A program made the translations under genes and the position numbers. The notes beneath the pieces were generated by a model. It saw only the letters and a program-made list of their open reading frames with translations. It had not been told where the DNA came from and searched no databases. Below are positions 19,872 to 27,783 of a stretch of 64,000 nt of DNA, piece by piece. Location of the stretch: the NCBI GenBank assembly GCA_902791865.1, contig CADAXK010000003.1, forward strand, positions 186,001 to 250,000. The letters run 5' to 3'. How positions within the stretch are numbered: position 1 is the stretch's first letter; each line of letters starts with the position of its first letter. Source of the stretch: an uncultured Bacteroidia bacterium. GTDB taxonomy: Bacteria; Bacteroidota; Bacteroidia; Bacteroidales; ML635J-15.

Positions 19872-20099
19872 ATGTCACAGGAAGAACCGCATATCGGACA
19901 ACTAATAAGGGCTGAACTTGCAAAGCAAGAGCGTACTGTATCGTGGCTTGCCCGTAAGCTGTGCTATTCGCGGCAGAACATCTACCATCTTTTCGAAAGC
20001 AAGTGGATAGCCACCGATGTGCTGATGCGTGTGTGCGATGTGCTACAGCATAACTTCTTCAAGTACTATGCAGAATATTGGGATGGTAAAAATGTGTAA
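19872..20099 (+). CDS. Small helix-turn-helix DNA-binding protein
   Basis: 75 residues from the ATG at 19872; an in-frame GTG at 19845 lies in the U-run of the upstream RNA and is less likely. The core GQLIRAELAKQERTVSWLARKLCYSRQNIYHLFESKWIATDVLMRVCDVL is a Cro/C1-like helix-turn-helix. No ligand domain. It follows the structured RNA by about 27 bases and precedes the Cys-rich peptide gene by 168 bases, so it could regulate either; no operator could be picked out. Confidence 0.75.
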   Translation: MSQEEPHIGQLIRAELAKQERTVSWLARKLCYSRQNIYHLFESKWIATDVLMRVCDVLQHNFFKYYAEYWDGKNV

Positions 20100-20267
20100 A
20101 ATAGCATTTGTCTCTTGTGTGCAAATCTTTGTGACGGATGTGACAAAAATATTGATATATAGGAACTTGCTGTATATAAAACGATTGGAGTTTCTTTACA
20201 AAAAAATTTAAATCTTATAGTTGAATAAAAACCGATGTGCCGATGGGATATAACTGGCAAAAAGAAA

Positions 20268-20507
20268 ATGATTACACCAAAAGCAACTGACTACAAGAGA
20301 ATACAGGGCAGCATTGCAGATTATATGGAAGTACACATGAGTGTTTGTGGAGGTGGCTGTAGTTGCCCTTGCAAGCAAACAAGTGCTATCAATGTAAGCA
20401 AGCGTATAATTTCTGCGGGAATGTGTGGCTGTAATTGCACATGTGGTTGCAATTGCAATGCTCCGATTCTTCAAAATCGATTCACAGACCAACACAGAAG
20501 CCTATAG
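20268..20507 (+). CDS. Cys-rich peptide, candidate RiPP precursor
   Basis: 79 residues from ATG 20268 (AAAGAAAATG context); an in-frame ATG at 20235 would add 11 residues. The N-terminal 24 residues are leader-like (ITPKATDYKRIQGSIADYMEV). Ten cysteines follow in two clusters, CGGGCSCPC (27-35) and CGCNCTCGCNC (53-63), separated by a short basic/hydrophobic linker; the tail NAPILQNRFTDQHRSL is Cys-free. The strict C-x-C spacing with Gly, Asn and Ser between is unlike zinc fingers or metallothioneins I know. It ends 5 bases before a radical SAM/SPASM maturase gene, which makes it a candidate substrate for thioether or other crosslinks. That link is inference from neighbourhood. Confidence 0.65.
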   Translation: MITPKATDYKRIQGSIADYMEVHMSVCGGGCSCPCKQTSAINVSKRIISAGMCGCNCTCGCNCNAPILQNRFTDQHRSL

Positions 20508-20512
20508 TTGTA

Positions 20513-21862
20513 ATGAGGTTTTCTAAATACACTCATTTTTTTGATATTGGAGATGGTACTCTCGGAGTATTTCATTCCTTGTTGGTTCGTACAGTCTTTC
20601 TGTCTAAGCAAGAAAAAGCAGAAATAGGTGCTTATTTGGACGAAGGCAAGGTTTTGACCGAAGAAGTAAGGAAAACGGCAGATTACCTTTACTCTAATTA
20701 CTATATAGTTGATTCGGATGAAGAAGACGAGAATCTATATAATCAGTGTGTTGATATGATTTATCCTCCTGCTATTTCTAACGCATATATAGTAGTGACG
20801 GAAAATTGTAACTTTAACTGCAAGTATTGTTTTATTTCTGATATTGTTTCGGACAATGACAGGAGTAAGGTTATGACAAAAGAGGTGGCAAAGGCTTCGG
20901 TTGAGTTGCTACAGAAAACATACGAACGGCAAAAGCATGATTACGACAAGACTATTACTTTCTATGGTGGAGAACCTTTGCTAAATTTTGAAGTTATCAA
21001 GTATTTCATGCAAGAAGTTGACAGAATGAAAACCACTGCATATTGGCCTGATGATGTAAAATTTGCCGTCATTACAAATGGTTCACTGTTGACGAAAAAG
21101 CATATAGAATTTCTTAGACAGAACGACATTGCCTTGAGTATTTCATACGATGTGGACAAACATTCTCATGCCAATCGTGCCAATCGTTTGGGGTATGATA
21201 CATACGATGTAGTCAGGAACAATATACAGTTGTGCATCAACGAGAAAATGCCATATAGCTTATCCATTACCATTTCGGAAGAAACTTTGTGGAACAAGGA
21301 CTCTGTCCTACAGGAAATTCTTTCGTTGAAACCTTTGACCATTGCGTTCAATATGCTCATTCCTAACAAGCATCTAACACCTTCAAATACCTATTACGAA
21401 GAAGCCACTGATTTCATGATTGAGTGTTTCAAGCGATTGAGGAGCAGAGGTTTGTATGAAGACAGGATGATGCGGAAAGTACAAGCTTTCATTGATAACA
21501 AGTTGTATCTTTACGATTGTTGCGCTTCGGGTGGCAATCAGTTTGTCATTGCGCCCGATGGAAGTATTGGTATTTGCCACGGCTATCTGAACAACCAAAA
21601 GTTTTTCTCGGCCAATGTATTGGACAAAAACTTCGATTTCCGCAACACCCCAGACTTTACTTATTGGAAAAAACGTTCACCGTTATTCATGCCCGAATGC
21701 CAAGATTGCGAGTGCTTGGGAATATGTGGTGGAGGGTGTCCGTATGCGGCAGATTATATGCATGGTTCAATCTATGCTCTAGATGACAGATTCTGCATAC
21801 ATGCGAAAAAGGTTTTGGAATGGCTCATTAATGATTTGTATGAACAAACAAAAAGGAAATAA
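20513..21862 (+). CDS. Radical SAM/SPASM peptide-maturase-like enzyme
   Basis: 449 residues from ATG 20513; the frame is open upstream but overlaps the peptide gene. The radical SAM cluster motif is C99-x3-C103-x2-C106 in VVTENCNFNCKYCF, followed by the SAM-binding FYGGEPLLNFEV. The C-terminal SPASM region has YDCCASGGN, PDGSIGICHG, CQDCECLGICGGGCPYA and a final DRFC, enough cysteines for two auxiliary 4Fe-4S clusters. An N-terminal region of about 85 residues (YTHFFDIGDGTLGVFHSLLV) looks like the divergent leader-binding segment seen in Bacteroidota maturases. Such enzymes make sulfur-to-carbon links in peptides. No transporter or protease for export is adjacent. Confidence 0.88.
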   Translation: MRFSKYTHFFDIGDGTLGVFHSLLVRTVFLSKQEKAEIGAYLDEGKVLTEEVRKTADYLYSNYYIVDSDEEDENLYNQCVDMIYPPAISNAYIVVTENCNFNCKYCFISDIVSDNDRSKVMTKEVAKASVELLQKTYERQKHDYDKTITFYGGEPLLNFEVIKYFMQEVDRMKTTAYWPDDVKFAVITNGSLLTKKHIEFLRQNDIALSISYDVDKHSHANRANRLGYDTYDVVRNNIQLCINEKMPYSLSITISEETLWNKDSVLQEILSLKPLTIAFNMLIPNKHLTPSNTYYEEATDFMIECFKRLRSRGLYEDRMMRKVQAFIDNKLYLYDCCASGGNQFVIAPDGSIGICHGYLNNQKFFSANVLDKNFDFRNTPDFTYWKKRSPLFMPECQDCECLGICGGGCPYAADYMHGSIYALDDRFCIHAKKVLEWLINDLYEQTKRK

Positions 21863-21863
21863 T

Positions 21864-22691
21864 ATGGATAAGAAAAATATATGTTTTATAATAATGCCTT
21901 TTGCCTCGGAATACAACGAGTTGTACGAGAACTATTTAAAGCGTCTTGTTGAGCATCAATTAAAATCTGTAAAATGTTTCCGAGTAGATGAGTATCATTC
22001 CGCCATGAAAAAGAAAACGGAAGTTATTGAAGAAAGGATAAAAGGGTGTAAATTTGCCATAGCAGATATAACAGAAAAGAACCCAAATGTGTATTACGAG
22101 ATTGGTTATGCTCGAGCATTAGGAAAAACTGTAATTTTGATAAAGAACAAACACATTGGAAAACTGCCATTTGATATTCGAGACCTTGAAGTTCTTATAT
22201 ATGATAGGGATAAAATTGGATACAATGACATTAACAAACAAATACTTGCTTCTCTCGAAAATGATTTTGGCGATTTGATAAAATCAACAAAACATAACAT
22301 CGTGCAAAATATCAATTCAAATTCAATTATAGGGAAATGGTGTGGGCGATATTGGATTAAGAATGTGGAGCATAATGTAACATTGTACATTGACAAAGAT
22401 GAAAAAGAAGAATATTCCGCATGGTGTTATGTTGATATTACTAACAAAGGCTTGAATTATTTGATTAGGGAAACTATGCATTATAATCAAGAATTGGATG
22501 GGTTGGACTGGCGAGATGGCGAATGGGTTGAGTTCATTGGAACAACATATACAAACAAAACAAACAATAGACTTGATTACTGGATGGATGCATATGCCAT
22601 AAACAAAGAAACTGAAGGAGAATATTTGTGTACAAAAATTTGGGATAAAGTAAATCAAACAAAACAAGATGTTCTATTCAAACGAGTATAA
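21864..22691 (+). CDS. TIR/nucleoside deoxyribosyltransferase-like protein with beta-rich C-terminal domain
   Basis: 275 residues from ATG 21864, one base after the maturase stop, so almost certainly in the same operon. The N-terminal domain (about 1-145) has the FIIMPFASEYNELYENYLK opening, CKFAIADITEKNPNVYYEIGYARALGKTVILI and a final DIRDLEVLIYD strand, the pattern of the TIR-like/2-deoxyribosyltransferase superfamily, many of whose members cleave nucleotides or NAD+ in defence. The Glu in NPNVYYEIGYA is the likely catalytic residue. The C-terminal part (about 160-275; SIIGKWCGRYWIKN, LDYWMDAYAIN) is beta-rich and lipocalin-like. Function within a peptide operon is unknown. Confidence 0.7.
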   Translation: MDKKNICFIIMPFASEYNELYENYLKRLVEHQLKSVKCFRVDEYHSAMKKKTEVIEERIKGCKFAIADITEKNPNVYYEIGYARALGKTVILIKNKHIGKLPFDIRDLEVLIYDRDKIGYNDINKQILASLENDFGDLIKSTKHNIVQNINSNSIIGKWCGRYWIKNVEHNVTLYIDKDEKEEYSAWCYVDITNKGLNYLIRETMHYNQELDGLDWRDGEWVEFIGTTYTNKTNNRLDYWMDAYAINKETEGEYLCTKIWDKVNQTKQDVLFKRV

Positions 22692-22713
22692 ACAACTAAA
22701 AATCATATCCAAA

Positions 22714-23976
22714 ATGAAATCAAAAATTTACATTTTCGCCGCAATACTTGTATTGACGGCAGTATTTTTAGGATGTAACAAGGAAACCTATACGGTAACC
22801 TTCAATCCCAATGGCGGAACTGGCACAATGTCCGCCCAGACCTTTACCGAGGGCGAGGCACAAGCACTTATGCGTAACACCTTTACCTACGACGGTTACA
22901 CCTTTACTGGTTGGAACTCGGTGGCAGGTGGAAGCGGTGCGTCCTACACCGATGGACAGACCATAAATGCCGTATCGGATATGACCTTGTACGCGCAGTG
23001 GACAAGCAACGGCTCTTCTGGTGGTGGACAGCATGGCGGAGAATCCCCAACACCACCAAGCCCAGAGGGAAGCCCGACTGTTAAAACTCTTGCAGCCGAA
23101 TTGGAATCTATAAACAGTCTAAAGCTTAGCGGTGATGTTACGGCTGCTGGCAACGCCCCTGTTATAGCACGTGGTTTTATGTATGGAACAAGTGCAGACA
23201 ACTTTTCCAGTAGTGTAGAATGTGGCGCAGGAACAGGTAGTTTTACGAAAACAATTACAGGATTGGAACTTTTTGATGCGACCTTTTACTACAAAGCATA
23301 CGCAACCAATAGCATTGGAACTGCGTACGGAGAAATAAAATCGTTTACTATATCTACTACAGCAACTGGTTCATTAAATGGACACGAGTTCATTGATCTT
23401 GGTCTTCCGAGCGGACTTTTGTGGGCGACCTGCAATGTCGGAGCGACTACCCCCGAAGGCAACGGCGACTATTTTGCTTGGGGCGAAACCACCACCAAGG
23501 ACATCTACAACTGGAGTACCTATAAATATTGTAACAGCAGAATAAAACTCACCAAATACTGCAACAACTCAAGCTATGGCAACAACGGCTTTGCCGACAC
23601 ACTTATCACTTTGGAAGCAAGTGACGATGCTGTCACCGCCAACTGGGGCGACGGCTGGCGTATGCCTACACGATATGAAATGAATGAATTGTATAACAAC
23701 TGCGTGTTAATATGGACTACCCAGAACGGTGTAGGCGGGGATAAAATCATTGGACCGAATGGCAACACAATCTTCCTGCCCGCTGCTGGCGGCCGCCTCG
23801 ATGGTAGTTTCATCAGTGTCGGTTCCTACGGCTCCTACTGGTCGAGTTCGCTCAGCACGGACGATCCGTACGGCGCGTGGTACCTCGACTTCCGTTCGGA
23901 TGGTTGCGGCCAAGACGACAACTACGGCCGTGACCTCGGGCTATCCATTCGCGCTGTTTGCCTGTCCCAGAACTAA
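22714..23976 (+). CDS. FISUMP lipoprotein with InlB B-repeat
   Basis: 420 residues from ATG 22714. Signal peptide and lipobox FLGC; an InlB/Flg_new-type B-repeat (about 25-95; YTVTFNPNGGTGTMSAQTF, DGYTFTGWNS, MTLYAQWTS), a fibronectin-like module (about 120-220; APVIARGFMYGTS, FYYKAYATNSIGTAYG) and a C-terminal FISUMP/C-type-lectin-like domain (about 228-420; FIDLGLPSGLLWATCNVGA, WGDGWRMPTRYEMNELYNNC). The last 55 residues (VGSYGSYWSSSLSTDD ... LSIRAVC) are where paralogs differ most, and base composition rises in GC there. A surface binding protein is the likely role. Confidence 0.8.
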   Translation: MKSKIYIFAAILVLTAVFLGCNKETYTVTFNPNGGTGTMSAQTFTEGEAQALMRNTFTYDGYTFTGWNSVAGGSGASYTDGQTINAVSDMTLYAQWTSNGSSGGGQHGGESPTPPSPEGSPTVKTLAAELESINSLKLSGDVTAAGNAPVIARGFMYGTSADNFSSSVECGAGTGSFTKTITGLELFDATFYYKAYATNSIGTAYGEIKSFTISTTATGSLNGHEFIDLGLPSGLLWATCNVGATTPEGNGDYFAWGETTTKDIYNWSTYKYCNSRIKLTKYCNNSSYGNNGFADTLITLEASDDAVTANWGDGWRMPTRYEMNELYNNCVLIWTTQNGVGGDKIIGPNGNTIFLPAAGGRLDGSFISVGSYGSYWSSSLSTDDPYGAWYLDFRSDGCGQDDNYGRDLGLSIRAVCLSQN

Positions 23977-24116
23977 TCTGTTTTCCCCTGAAACGTGCAA
24001 GGTGGCGGGATCTTTGCCGTGGTGTGCGTGCGCGGAGCGCACACAAAGTCACCATAGGGCAATGTTTCCGCACGTGTGGGGAAAGGTATCCACAAGGTTG
24101 AAATATTAAGGCCTTT
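23977..24116. other. GC-rich gap with hairpin behind a FISUMP gene
   Basis: Noticeably GC-richer than flanking DNA. It contains GTGCGC-GGA-GCGCAC (24028-24042), a 6-bp stem with a 3-base loop inside a longer GTGTGC...CACAC context, about 50 bases after the stop codon. No T-run follows, so it is not a standard terminator. No gene seen. Confidence 0.5.
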
Positions 24117-24124
24117 TATATTTG
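24117..24124 (+). promoter_or_regulatory. -7-like element TATATTTG
   Basis: Lies 165 bases before the GTG start of the next FISUMP gene and overlaps the TTG of the small open frame described next; weak. Confidence 0.35.
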
Positions 24125-24274
24125 CCAACAGAAAGAAAAGAACAAGATAAATTCGAACTTTTATATCTGTTTGCTGTTAATTGTAAAAATGAATATAAAC
24201 GAGAATGTGAAACAGAGTTGAAAAAAATTGAATTCAGCAATAAAGAATATAACAAAAACAATTTAAATAACTAA
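24122..24274 (+). CDS. Possible 50-residue open frame, charged
   Basis: An uninterrupted frame from TTG 24122 to TAA 24272 encodes a Lys/Glu/Asn-rich sequence (PTERKEQDKFELLYLFAVNC, then KNEYKRECETELKKIEF). No start other than TTG and no recognised family. It could be a gene remnant in an AT-rich leader. Low confidence. Confidence 0.15.
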   Translation: MPTERKEQDKFELLYLFAVNCKNEYKRECETELKKIEFSNKEYNKNNLNN

Positions 24275-24289
24275 AAGCAAAATATAGCA

Positions 24290-25948
24290 GTGAAATCAAA
24301 AATCAAAAATTTATTTGCAGTAGTATTATTTGCTGCAGCAATATTTACAGGATGCAAGGAAGACCCTATATTACCTACGGTAGTTACCAAGGATGCTACA
24401 GGAATCAAGGGCGATTATGCTACACTGCACGGCGAGATTAGAAATTCGACTGATGAGGAGAACTACAAGTGCGGATTCTTCTACGATGTCTCGGCAGAAA
24501 TGAGCAGTCCTAAAGACATAGAAGCTAAAAGCGATGCGCGTTTTTTTGCTAAAGTTACAGGACTTTTGTCTAACACGACTTACTATTACAAAGCCTATAT
24601 CCGCTGTAGTGAAGGCCTAATAGAAGGCGAAACCCTTACCTTTACTTCGCAGGCGGCAGGTCCGTCGGTTGAAACCCGTCCTGCTTCCGATGTGACAGGA
24701 AACGGCGCAACCCTCAACGCTGCCATACCAAGCAACGGGGGGGCCGAGATAACATCCTGCGGATTCTACTATAGCACTTCAGAGAGCATGAGCAACAAGG
24801 CAACCGCCCAATTTGCAGGTACACCGGACAGCCTTTTTTCTGTGCCTGTTTCTAATTTGCATGGTAATACGACATACTATTACAAGGCATTTGCAAAGAA
24901 TGTGTTTGGAACGGCGGAAGGAGAAATTATGCGGTTTACGACAGGTATTGGCACACCAACAGTGCAGACAGGCGAAGCAACAAATATTGCAGCATATTCG
25001 GCTACTCTGGTAGGAAATGTAACTTCTGATGGCGGAGCAACAGTAACCGAGCGTGGATTTGTTTATGGTACAAGTGTAAGCGATTTGTCGCAGGCAGTAC
25101 AGAGTGGTAGCGGTATGGGCAGTTTTACGAAGGCTATTGCTGGACTGACAGCGAGCACCACCTATTATTATAAGGCATACGCTACCAATAGTGCAGGAAC
25201 GGCATACGGCGAAGCTAAGCAGTTTACGACCACGATATCTTCTTACATTGATGGCGTGTTTTCGATATCCTCGACCAAACAAGTCTATTTCTCGCGTGGC
25301 AACCTCCAGTACCAAGCAAGCAGCAGGACATGGCGCTTCGCAGAGAACCAGTACGACATAATAGGCTACCTCAACTCGCACATATCTTCCTCGTACACAG
25401 GCTGGATAGACCTTTTCGGCTGGGGTACAGGCAGCAACCCTATAAATTCCAGCTCCGATTATAATAATTATTCCCAATTCACCGACTGGGGTAACAACGC
25501 CATAAGCAACGGCGGCAACCAGGGCGGATTGTGGCGCACACTCACCAAGAACGAATGGAGTTACTTGCTTAGCGACCGCACCAATGCCGCCTCGTTGGTT
25601 GGCAAGGCCACGGTCAACGGCGATACTGGTCTTGTCTTCCTGCCCGACAACTGGACATTGCCCTCTGGCTGCTCGTTCACTTCGGGAACAAGCAGTGATT
25701 TCACCGCCAACATCTATACAACTTCGCAATGGGCGACAATGGAGTCGGCTGGTGCGGTGTTTCTTCCCGCTGCTGGCTACCGTGTCGGTACGAGCGTGTA
25801 CAGTGTCGGTTCCTACGGTCACTACTGGTCTTCGACACCGGCAGGCATCAACTGCGCAGAGTTTTTCGACTTCTATGGCGTGCAATGGAATCCCAATAAC
25901 CGCGGCAGCGGTCGATCTGTCCGTTTGGTGCGGGTGGTGCAGAATTAA
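24290..25948 (+). CDS. FISUMP lipoprotein with fibronectin-like repeats
   Basis: 552 residues starting at GTG (GTGAAATCAAAAATC, matching the ATGAAATCAAAAATT of the upstream paralog). Lipobox FTGC at about residues 18-21. Three fibronectin-like modules (about 28-310) repeat the pattern ESMSNKATAQF / NTTYYYKAFAKNVFGTAEGE / FTT. The C-terminal FISUMP/lectin-like domain (about 320-552) begins DGVFSISSTKQVYFSRGNLQ and ends AAGYRVGTSVYSVGSYGHYW ... GRSVRLVRVVQN. Residues that differ from paralogs are concentrated in this last part and their codons end mostly in C or T. Probable surface ligand-binding protein; followed by its own terminator. Confidence 0.82.
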   Translation: MKSKIKNLFAVVLFAAAIFTGCKEDPILPTVVTKDATGIKGDYATLHGEIRNSTDEENYKCGFFYDVSAEMSSPKDIEAKSDARFFAKVTGLLSNTTYYYKAYIRCSEGLIEGETLTFTSQAAGPSVETRPASDVTGNGATLNAAIPSNGGAEITSCGFYYSTSESMSNKATAQFAGTPDSLFSVPVSNLHGNTTYYYKAFAKNVFGTAEGEIMRFTTGIGTPTVQTGEATNIAAYSATLVGNVTSDGGATVTERGFVYGTSVSDLSQAVQSGSGMGSFTKAIAGLTASTTYYYKAYATNSAGTAYGEAKQFTTTISSYIDGVFSISSTKQVYFSRGNLQYQASSRTWRFAENQYDIIGYLNSHISSSYTGWIDLFGWGTGSNPINSSSDYNNYSQFTDWGNNAISNGGNQGGLWRTLTKNEWSYLLSDRTNAASLVGKATVNGDTGLVFLPDNWTLPSGCSFTSGTSSDFTANIYTTSQWATMESAGAVFLPAAGYRVGTSVYSVGSYGHYWSSTPAGINCAEFFDFYGVQWNPNNRGSGRSVRLVRVVQN

Positions 25949-25960
25949 ATCCTTGCTCGG

Positions 25961-25978
25961 CGTAGGCTCTTGCCTATG
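25961..25978 (+). repeat. REP-type hairpin GTAGGC-TCTT-GCCTAT
   Basis: Stem of 6 bp (one wobble) with TCTT loop; same loop and core as the hairpin at 26081-26102 just before the RAYT gene. Confidence 0.55.
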
Positions 25979-26034
25979 GCGAAGCAAATCCAAGACTCTG
26001 CCTTGAACAAAGACAATAATAGAAAACAATCAAA

Positions 26035-26069
26035 CTCGGCAGTTGCGCAGGTGGCTGCCGAGTTTTTTT
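26035..26069 (+). terminator. Intrinsic terminator of the FISUMP gene
   Basis: Perfect 8-bp stem CTCGGCAG / CTGCCGAG, 12-base loop, then seven T. Confidence 0.92.
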
Positions 26070-26080
26070 GTACCAAGATG

Positions 26081-26102
26081 GTCGTAGGCTCTTGCCTGCG
26101 AC
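26081..26102 (+). repeat. REP-type hairpin at the 5' edge of the RAYT gene
   Basis: GTCGTAGGC-TCTT-GCCTGCGAC: a 9-bp stem (one wobble) with TCTT loop. The transposase reading frame becomes open inside it, after a stop at 26085. Confidence 0.65.
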
Positions 26103-26675
26103 ACAGGTATCGATTACAACAAACCGCGCCGTAAGGCAATCCGTCTGAAAGGTTACGATTATTCGCGAAACGGATTGTATTATGTGACAATCTGCGCCAA
26201 GGACAGAAAATGTCTGTTCGGGGAAATAAAGGATGGCAAAATGCAGAAAAACGAATACGGAGAAATCCTTGAATCGGTATGGAATGGTTTGCCGTCGCAT
26301 TATACAAATGTTATCCTGCACGAACATGTTGTCATGCCCGACCATTTCCATGCAATAATACAAATCGATAACGGACGTGATGGCGGTAATGCATCCGTAG
26401 GGGGTGGTTTCAAACCGTCCCCTACGGATATGCAACCGTCCGAACCGGGCATGCAACCCACGAAACACGGTCTCACCGAAATCGTTCGTGCATTAAAAAC
26501 ATTTTCGGCACGGAAAATCAACGAATTGCGGCAAACCCAAGGCACACCCGTCTGGCAACGCAATTATTACGAACATATCATACGCAATGATGATGATTAT
26601 TACCGAACCGTAAATTACATAAAGGGAAATCCTGCGAGATGGAATGGCGATGACAATAATTGCGTTGTAATGTGA
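26103..26675 (+). mobile_element. REP-associated tyrosine transposase (RAYT, Y1/IS200-like), start codon unclear
   Basis: The frame encodes a single-strand Y1 transposase of the RAYT type: RRKAIRLKGYDYSRNGLYYV, TICAKDRKCLFGEI, then the HUH motif in HEHVVMPDHFHAIIQI, HGLTEIVRALKTFSARKINE and the catalytic-Tyr helix WQRNYYEHIIRNDDDYY. Homology to the family starts near 26130, but no ATG, GTG or TTG occurs between the upstream stop (26085) and TTG 26175, which is inside the conserved domain. So either a non-standard codon is used or the start has been lost. A 37-bp palindrome (26393-26429) is carried in frame. RAYTs mobilise or domesticate REP hairpins. Confidence 0.8.
26393..26429. repeat. In-frame palindrome inside RAYT copy 1
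   Basis: Arms ATCCGTAGGGG...CCCCTACGGAT around GTGGTTTCAAACCGT give a nearly perfect 37-bp inverted repeat translated as SVGGGFKPSPTD. A near-identical one occurs at 53392-53428 in the second RAYT. Confidence 0.8.
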
Positions 26676-26716
26676 TTCCATTTTTCATTTGTCGCTTAAC
26701 AGATAAGAAAATTCAT

Positions 26717-26724
26717 TATCTTTG
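26717..26724 (+). promoter_or_regulatory. -7 promoter element TATCTTTG
   Basis: Exact TAnnTTTG element 29 bases before the ATG at 26754. Confidence 0.7.
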
Positions 26725-26753
26725 CACTCAATTACGACAAAACAAAAACAATT

Positions 26754-27782
26754 ATGCATAAGATATTTCTGCCGCTCGCATTTCTGATTGCCTTTGCTCT
26801 TTGCCTTAACGCACAGGAGAAGAAGGAATACAAAATCGGAACAATAGCATTCTACAACCTCGAGAATCTATTCGATACGCTTCCTGGAGCCAACGATGTG
26901 GAATTTACGCCAGATGGCCCGAAGAACTGGAACACTGAAAAGTATTTCTCGAAAATCGATCGTATGGGCGGTGTGATTGTGCAGCTTGGCGCTGATGTTA
27001 CTGGTACTGCACCGATGATTGTGGGTGTGAGCGAGGTCGAGAATATTACTCCGCTAAATGACCTTGTAAACTGCGAAGCGATGAAACCCTATCACTACAA
27101 GGTTGTGCATATCGACGGTCCCGACCGCCGTGGCGTTGACTGTGCTTTGCTATATAGAGAGGATTTCTTCAAGGTTACCAATGTGCGTATGCATCGCGTT
27201 GTTTCGGCGCAGGAAGGTTTTGTCACACGCGACCAGATTGTTGTGTCGGGAATTTACGACGGAGAGGAAATGCATTTCGTTGTGCTTCACTGGCCGTCGC
27301 GACTTGGCGGTGAAAAACGCAGTTTGCCACGCCGTGTCGAGGCTGCAACAACCACGCGTCAAATCTTCGACTCAATTATGGCAATCAACCCCAACGCAAA
27401 GATAATCGCTATGGGCGACCTCAACGACGACCCTATCAACGAGAGTTTGAAGAAGTATTGCAAGACTGTCGCCAAGAAGGACGAAGTTAAGGACGGTAAA
27501 CTTTACGACCCGATGGAGGAACTGTACCGCAAGGGAATAGGTTCGCTGGCTTACGGCGACAGATGGAACCTTTTCGACCAGATGATTTTCTCCCCGGCAT
27601 TCGTAAGTAGCGACAAGTCAACATACGTGCATTATGCAAGCCACGTGTTCAACAAGGCATTCCTTACGCAAAAGGAAGGTCGCTACAAGGGCTATCCTTT
27701 GCGTACATACGTCGGCACAACATACCAGTCGGGCTACAGCGACCATTTTCCAGTTTATTCGTTCATAATCAAGGAGAAATAG
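26754..27782 (+). CDS. Secreted endonuclease/exonuclease/phosphatase-family protein
   Basis: 342 residues. Signal peptide [11 protein letters not shown], then an EEP fold: [34 protein letters not shown] (metal Glu), [44 protein letters not shown] and [10 protein letters not shown]. The NLENLFDT and HWPSR segments are typical of a common Bacteroidota subgroup annotated as endonuclease or phosphodiesterase. Exported by Sec; substrate unknown. It ends 1 base before the yifB gene and may be cotranscribed. Confidence 0.88.
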   Translation: MHKIFLPLAFLIAFALCLNAQEKKEYKIGTIAFYNLENLFDTLPGANDVEFTPDGPKNWNTEKYFSKIDRMGGVIVQLGADVTGTAPMIVGVSEVENITPLNDLVNCEAMKPYHYKVVHIDGPDRRGVDCALLYREDFFKVTNVRMHRVVSAQEGFVTRDQIVVSGIYDGEEMHFVVLHWPSRLGGEKRSLPRRVEAATTTRQIFDSIMAINPNAKIIAMGDLNDDPINESLKKYCKTVAKKDEVKDGKLYDPMEELYRKGIGSLAYGDRWNLFDQMIFSPAFVSSDKSTYVHYASHVFNKAFLTQKEGRYKGYPLRTYVGTTYQSGYSDHFPVYSFIIKEK

Positions 27783-27783
27783 T

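Noticed and set aside
20435..20512. Longer N-terminus for the radical SAM enzyme (from 20435)
   Set aside because: Would overlap the Cys-rich peptide gene by 73 bases and has no family similarity; ATG 20513 is better placed.
24779..26029. 416-residue open frame on the minus strand opposite the FISUMP gene
   Set aside because: Antisense shadow of a clearly coding gene; Cys/Arg-rich translation with no domain, no promoter.
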